A DNA stretch of 5,907 nt from Pseudofrankia asymbiotica (GTDB taxonomy: Bacteria; Actinomycetota; Actinomycetes; Frankiales; Frankiaceae). Position numbers and translations under genes: made by a program. Shown piece by piece: positions 5,630-5,907 of this stretch. Position 1 is the first letter of the stretch; each line of letters starts with the position of its first letter. Where the stretch lies: NCBI RefSeq assembly GCF_001983105.1, contig NZ_MOMC01000065.1, positions 9,325 to 15,231 on the forward strand, written 5' to 3'. The notes beneath the pieces are model-generated. The model had not been told where the DNA came from. It saw only the letters and a program-made list of their open reading frames with translations, and searched no databases.

Positions 5630-5907
5630 CTACGGCTTGCGGCCGATTCCGCCGGCCATGAGGCGCTGCCCGACCGTCAACGGGTGGCTCACCGGCTCGT
5701 CAGGCCGCCATTCGGGCAGGTAGACGACGCCCGGGTCCAGCAGTTCCAGTCCGCGGAAATACCCGGTTATCTCCTCCAGGGTGCGGAACCGCCCGGTGCC
5801 GAGATCCCGGAGCATGGCGTCCTCAAGCGCCACGGCGTCCGGGCTCGACGCGCAGAAATGAGTCAGGAAGAGATAGCTGCCTGACGGAACGGCGTCCAGG
5901 TAGGCGG
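5630..5907 (-). CDS. SAM-dependent methyltransferase (PF04672 type), N-terminus outside window
   Basis: The C-terminal 91 residues of a protein whose frame stays open to the right edge; the stop is TAG at 5632-5630. The visible part begins AYLDAVPSGSYLFLTHFCAS, continues through MLRDLGTGRFRTLEEITGYF and GLELLDPGVVYLPEWRPDEP, and ends GGIGRKP. The segment VPSGSYLxLTH, followed by R(T/S)xEEI..(Y/F)F.GLELxxPGVV and then WRPD, matches the end of the S-adenosyl-methionine methyltransferase family that is greatly expanded in actinobacteria (about 260-280 aa when complete). The SAM-binding half is off the window, so catalytic residues cannot be checked and the substrate is unknown. It is 130 bp upstream of merR on the same strand; the strong merR promoter between them argues for separate units. 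Confidence 0.87.
   Translation of the reverse strand, partial: AYLDAVPSGSYLFLTHFCASSPDAVALEDAMLRDLGTGRFRTLEEITGYFRGLELLDPGVVYLPEWRPDEPVSHPLTVGQRLMAGGIGRKP

Overview
The window is very GC-rich, with nearly all codons ending in G or C. It carries five genes, all on the minus strand. GC content, codon use, a PF04672-type methyltransferase and an apparently leaderless MerR gene point to a filamentous or soil actinobacterium. A Frankia-, Streptomyces- or Actinomadura-like source is plausible, but I cannot fix the genus.

In the direction of transcription (right to left) the layout is as follows. (1) 5907-5630: the C-terminal 91 residues of a SAM-dependent methyltransferase of the actinobacterial PF04672 type, cut by the window edge. 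(2) 5499-4657: a full-length MerR regulator with a GyrI/BmrR-like ligand-binding domain. Its promoter has a 19-bp spacer and a BmrR-like 23-bp dyad, and the predicted transcript starts on the A of the ATG. (3) 4656-4468: a low-complexity spacer whose RNA would be C-rich and G-poor. (4) 4467-4141: a small VOC/glyoxalase-like protein, followed by a stem-loop and a GGCTGC hexanucleotide repeat. (5) 3946-1: a three-gene unit of a PadR repressor, a MacB/LolD-type ABC ATPase and a large duplicated FtsX/MacB-type permease. The permease reaches the left edge with its frame still open.

The PadR-ATPase-permease unit looks like one regulated transporter operon. Both junctions are ATGA start/stop overlaps, which implies translational coupling. 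A phased GTATAC dyad sits over the probable padR promoter and is the natural site for autorepression. This resembles PadR-controlled export or cell-envelope-stress ABC systems; the substrate cannot be read from sequence. The MerR and VOC genes form a second likely unit, in which a ligand-sensing activator may control a small detoxification or resistance-type protein.

The protein families are ordinary. The less ordinary content is non-coding or overlapping structure. There is a perfect 28-bp palindrome touching an in-frame 24-bp tandem repeat at the 3' end of padR. A second strong stem-loop lies at nearly the same distance before the next coupled start. A 10.5-bp-phased operator, a rut-like C-rich spacer, and GGCTGA/TCAGCC inverted repeats on both sides of the VOC gene complete the list. 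I found no RNA gene, CRISPR array, insertion sequence or phage feature.
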